A stretch of 64,000 bases of DNA from UBA3064 sp023258775 (lineage in GTDB: Bacteria; Pseudomonadota; Gammaproteobacteria; Burkholderiales; Burkholderiaceae_E), in the NCBI GenBank assembly GCA_044355655.1, contig JBIKXS010000014.1:13002-77001 (forward strand). Direction: 5' to 3'. The notes under the pieces are model-generated. The model did not search any database. It worked only from the letters and a program-made list of their open reading frames with translations, and had not been told where the DNA came from. A program made the translations under genes and the position numbers. This document shows, one piece after another, positions 61,700 through 64,000 of the stretch (within the stretch, counting starts at the first letter, position 1; every line of letters begins with the position of its first letter).

Positions 61700-62101
61700 A
61701 TGAACGTGATGAAGTCATTGGTCCTAGCAGCCTTCGTGATTGGCATCGGGGCAGCACCCGTCAGCGCATCAGATAAAAAGGATGCTGCTAAAGCCCCAAT
61801 AACCGATATGCCCATGGTGAAAAAGTCTGATTCCGGGATTTGTCATGATAAGGGTTCGCCTAGCTACGAGCGAACGAAAAATTTCACACCGTTCAAAACG
61901 ATGGATGAGTGCATTAAAAGCGGTGGCACAGCGCCCAAAAACGCTGGTGCTGTAGCTGCGCCCGCCGTTGTGATTAAAAAGTCAGACAACGGCATTTGCC
62001 ATGATCCTTCAAGCTCAAGCTATGAGAAGACCACTAAGTTCACAAGCTTTACGAACATGGATGATTGCGTAAAAAGCGGCGGCAAACCGCCCAAAAAATA
62101 A
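61700..62101 (+). CDS. exported protein with two SGICH-type cysteine repeats
   Basis: The 133-residue protein has a Sec signal peptide (MNVMKSLVLAAFVIGIGAA, cleavage near VSASD). Two homologous repeats of about 40 residues follow, at about 40-80 and 91-131. Each has the pattern K-K-S-D-x-G-I-C-H-D, then S-Y-E-(R/K)-T, F-T-x-F, M-D-(E/D)-C and K-S-G-G-x-x-P-K. Two cysteines per repeat suggest one disulfide each. AAAGGAGATAG precedes the ATG. Such repeats are known as C-terminal modules of secreted proteins; here they stand alone. Function unknown. Confidence 0.82.
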   Translation: MNVMKSLVLAAFVIGIGAAPVSASDKKDAAKAPITDMPMVKKSDSGICHDKGSPSYERTKNFTPFKTMDECIKSGGTAPKNAGAVAAPAVVIKKSDNGICHDPSSSSYEKTTKFTSFTNMDDCVKSGGKPPKK

Positions 62102-62301
62102 TTGCTATAAGAAGATGACTTTAGCGCCCGATCTGACGTAAGACCAGCAGGCGTTCGGGGCTTATCCGTAGAGCGCTAAGGTGGAGCGATTAAGTCGATC
62201 GCTTCGACTTGCTCTTGGATGGACACCGATTATTGGTGCACCTTCTCAATAAACGCGTACCACTTAGTGGGATCGCTGATGGTGAATCCGACACAGCCCT
62301 T

Positions 62302-62757
62302 TCAGATCGGGTTTAGTAGCGGTTTCATGCCCTGCCATGCGCCTTGCTGAATGCCTCGCTCATAGTCACGCACTCGCTTATTGCCTTCGTCCGACTGATC
62401 AATCACATACGCATATAACAGGTTCTCATGGATGTACTTGCGAACCATCCGATCAATCTTTCCGTTTTGGGCCTCATAGGGCTGACCGATCATCTGCGGC
62501 AATACAAAGTAGTCCTGTACATAGATACAAAACTGATCCCCACTTCGCATGCCCTGCCAGTGCTGGGTGATGCGGCTACGGGGGTTACGGTCTTTTGCGG
62601 TTTGCCCCCGAATACCTCCGATGCACACATAGACAAAGTCACCACCTATGTTCCAAATCGTATATAGAATGGAGCCAAAACTAGGTATGTTCTCAACCTT
62701 AGGCTCGCGAAACGGGATTCGGTTGGCTGGGTCAAATAAGTGGTCGATGGAGATCAT
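62302..62757 (-). CDS. GIY-YIG nuclease family protein
   Basis: The 151-residue protein has a diverged GIY-YIG core: ILYTIWNIGGDFVYVCIGG stands for the two short tyrosine motifs. An arginine (PRSRITQHW) and the block GMRSGDQFCIYVQDYFVLPQM follow. A late glutamate (YERGIQQGAW) and KPLLNP match a recognisable subgroup of stand-alone GIY-YIG proteins. The final Gly-Tyr-Ile of the classical motif is changed, so nuclease activity is uncertain. The ribosome site is weak. Confidence 0.75.
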   Translation of the reverse strand: MISIDHLFDPANRIPFREPKVENIPSFGSILYTIWNIGGDFVYVCIGGIRGQTAKDRNPRSRITQHWQGMRSGDQFCIYVQDYFVLPQMIGQPYEAQNGKIDRMVRKYIHENLLYAYVIDQSDEGNKRVRDYERGIQQGAWQGMKPLLNPI

Positions 62758-62893
62758 GCTTCATAGCCTAAACGATTCCGCTTGGCATTTGCGATAACGC
62801 TGAATTAAGTGTTCAGCGCAAGACCGTCCATTCAATTTGGCGCCACCCACGATAAGACTTGTTACTAGCTCGTCCCGATCAAGTAGGTAAACA

Positions 62894-63322
62894 GTGGCTG
62901 AATCAACTCAAGTTCTATTGCTGCGATTGCTCAGCATGGTGGAAGCGCAGGGCAAGGAGATCCAAGCGCTAAGGCAAGAAGTTCGCGCATTAAAGGGCAG
63001 TGATCCAACGCCTCGACGCGCTCACATTGAACCTGATACGGGATACGAATACATGGGCTTGTGCCTAGACTTAGACGCTGACACCTGGTTAGCCATAAAG
63101 AATGGTGCTCATGTCACCGTCAAAGGTCAGGGATATGTGGGCTACGAACAAAGCCCAGATCCCGATGATCCCGATTTTGTTTGGGACTACTGGGAATTCA
63201 GCGGTGGTATTGGACATCGCCTGAGGGTGACCTTGGCATCACCTTGTGCTACAGAAGAGGATGACGAAGTGGAAGACGCCTTTGACGGCGTGCTATGCAA
63301 AAAGGATATCCAGGAATACTAG
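62894..63322 (+). CDS. protein of unknown function with N-terminal coiled coil
   Basis: The 142-residue protein starts at a GTG. Residues 5-35 (VLLLRLLSMVEAQGKEIQAL and onward) have a heptad pattern suited to a coiled coil. The middle is rich in aromatic and acidic residues (GYEQSPDPDDPDFVWDYWEF), and the end is acidic with two cysteines. No family is recognised. It is divergent from the GIY-YIG gene. Confidence 0.65.
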   Translation: MAESTQVLLLRLLSMVEAQGKEIQALRQEVRALKGSDPTPRRAHIEPDTGYEYMGLCLDLDADTWLAIKNGAHVTVKGQGYVGYEQSPDPDDPDFVWDYWEFSGGIGHRLRVTLASPCATEEDDEVEDAFDGVLCKKDIQEY

Positions 63323-63383
63323 CCTGAGGACTAGCTCGTTCGCCAATCCATGCGACTGCAAGTTTTCATACTGCGGGGGTATG

Positions 63384-63467
63384 AACCCAAAATACTTGCA
63401 AATTCTACTTAGTAGAATTTCTCAACCCTAATGCAAAACGCTCGGTGGCTAGCCAACGTTGGAAGGT
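63384..63467. repeat. palindromic-core repeat, copy C
   Basis: The palindrome AAATTCTACT-T-AGTAGAATTT (63400-63420) and the right flank CTCAACCCTAATGC to GTTGGAAGGT match copy A closely. The left flank matches only over AACCCAAAATNCTTGC and is otherwise different. The repeat ends 14 bases before the metallophosphoesterase remnant. Confidence 0.88.
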
Positions 63468-63480
63468 TCGGTCCACTGCG

Positions 63481-63972
63481 CTAGAACTCAAACACGGCAA
63501 TCTCTGGTCGAGCACCAAGTCTGAACGGTAGCACCGACGTACCCAGTCCCTTGGATACATACAGGTCGCAGGATGCGGTCTTGTAAAACTCCGCCTCAAA
63601 GCTTCCACTGCCTGGTGGGGTGTACAGCACAAGTCCAAACAAGGTCACCTGCCCACCATGCGTGTGACCTGACAGACAAAGGCCATAGCGCACGTTGGAC
63701 GCCTTGGCTGCAGCGCTCTCAAACCAACCCGGCGAGTGTTGCACCAGCACCGTCGTCACCCCTCCAACACTATCGGCTGCAAACCCAAGATCTGGCTTAC
63801 CAGCGGTGAAGTCATCAAGACCAACGAACCGAATGCGACGACTGCCTACCTTGTAGATGATCTCTTGGTTAACAGTAAGTGATCCATAAAGTACACGCTT
63901 CACAACGCCGTTTCTGAGTGGGATGCTTGCCCGATCCGAATGAAGAGGGGTGAGCGTGATGTTGGACCAGGA
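63481..63972 (-). pseudogene. metallophosphoesterase, C-terminal part only
   Basis: A minus-strand frame from the stop at 63481 shows the C-terminal half of a YkuE-like calcineurin-fold phosphoesterase: RRIRFVGLDDFTAGKPDLGFA, VLVQHSPGWFE and the metal-binding LSGHTHGGQVTLFG. The N-terminal motifs (DxH, GDxxD, GNH) are missing. An in-frame TGA at 63973-63975 closes the frame upstream. The first usable start is a GTG at 63903, giving 140 residues, too short for an active enzyme. It may continue in another frame beyond the window, so a frameshift is possible. Confidence 0.65.
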
Positions 63973-64000
63973 TCAGTACTGGCTGGGGCATTTAAAGGCG

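Noticed and set aside
53202..64000. Complete prophage
   Set aside because: No capsid, terminase, tail or lysis genes are present; only an integrase remnant and toxin-antitoxin genes.

Overview
This window looks like chromosome from a betaproteobacterium, most likely of the order Burkholderiales (Alcaligenaceae or Comamonadaceae-like). I infer this from seven Bug-type periplasmic receptors, several TRAP transporters, a phasin (polyhydroxyalkanoate granule protein), isocitrate lyase and the overall gene style. No rRNA gene, complete prophage or CRISPR array is visible, and the organism cannot be named from sequence alone.

Positions 1 to about 53 kb form a metabolic and transport region. From the left there is the end of a TRAP operon with a decayed argH remnant beside it, then hpd. 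A tight minus-strand operon follows (Bug receptor, phytanoyl-CoA-dioxygenase-like protein, metallophosphoesterase, Ser/Thr kinase fused to a Usp domain). Next come a cysteine-cluster protein, a SET-domain protein paired with an arginyltransferase-like protein, and a complete carbohydrate-type ABC importer (9.0-13.3 kb). Another minus-strand operon combines a PhyH-family oxygenase, a class III aminotransferase, a TAXI-TRAP uptake system and a Bug receptor (13.3-20.1 kb). Isocitrate lyase, a fused MFS/spermidine-synthase-like protein and an ABC exporter follow. Two TRAP systems flank a GDT1 family cation transporter (27.4-33.2 kb), with an FMN-dependent 2-hydroxyacid dehydrogenase and more Bug receptors. 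The part from 36 to 53 kb holds an unknown 380-residue protein, a TPR and a DUF2076 protein, a TauD-like dioxygenase, a solitary fliG, metY, a NIPSNAP protein, a DMT exporter, pntAB, DUF1993, a truncated lysE, a YpeA-like acetyltransferase, a TetR/MFS divergent pair and a phasin. The theme is scavenging of organic acids and small polar compounds, with oxygenases and dehydrogenases encoded next to the uptake systems.

From about 53 kb to the right end the character changes to an accessory region of small genes in mixed orientation. It holds a TumE/TumA toxin-antitoxin pair with a palindromic operator and terminator, a tyrosine recombinase that has lost its start codon and middle, a tRNA-Met-like sequence with an extra base in its anticodon arm, and a HigBA-type toxin-antitoxin pair with a 22-bp operator. 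It also holds a catalytically dead UmuD-like protein behind a perfect LexA box, a three-EF-hand protein, a secreted cyclase-family protein, a two-repeat secreted cysteine protein, a GIY-YIG protein and a 5'-truncated metallophosphoesterase. Four copies of a 21-bp palindromic core (AAATTCTACT-N-AGTAGAATTT), all in one orientation, separate gene blocks in this region. The flanks of the core are exchanged between copies, as expected of a recombination site. This is the strongest candidate here for something not previously described.
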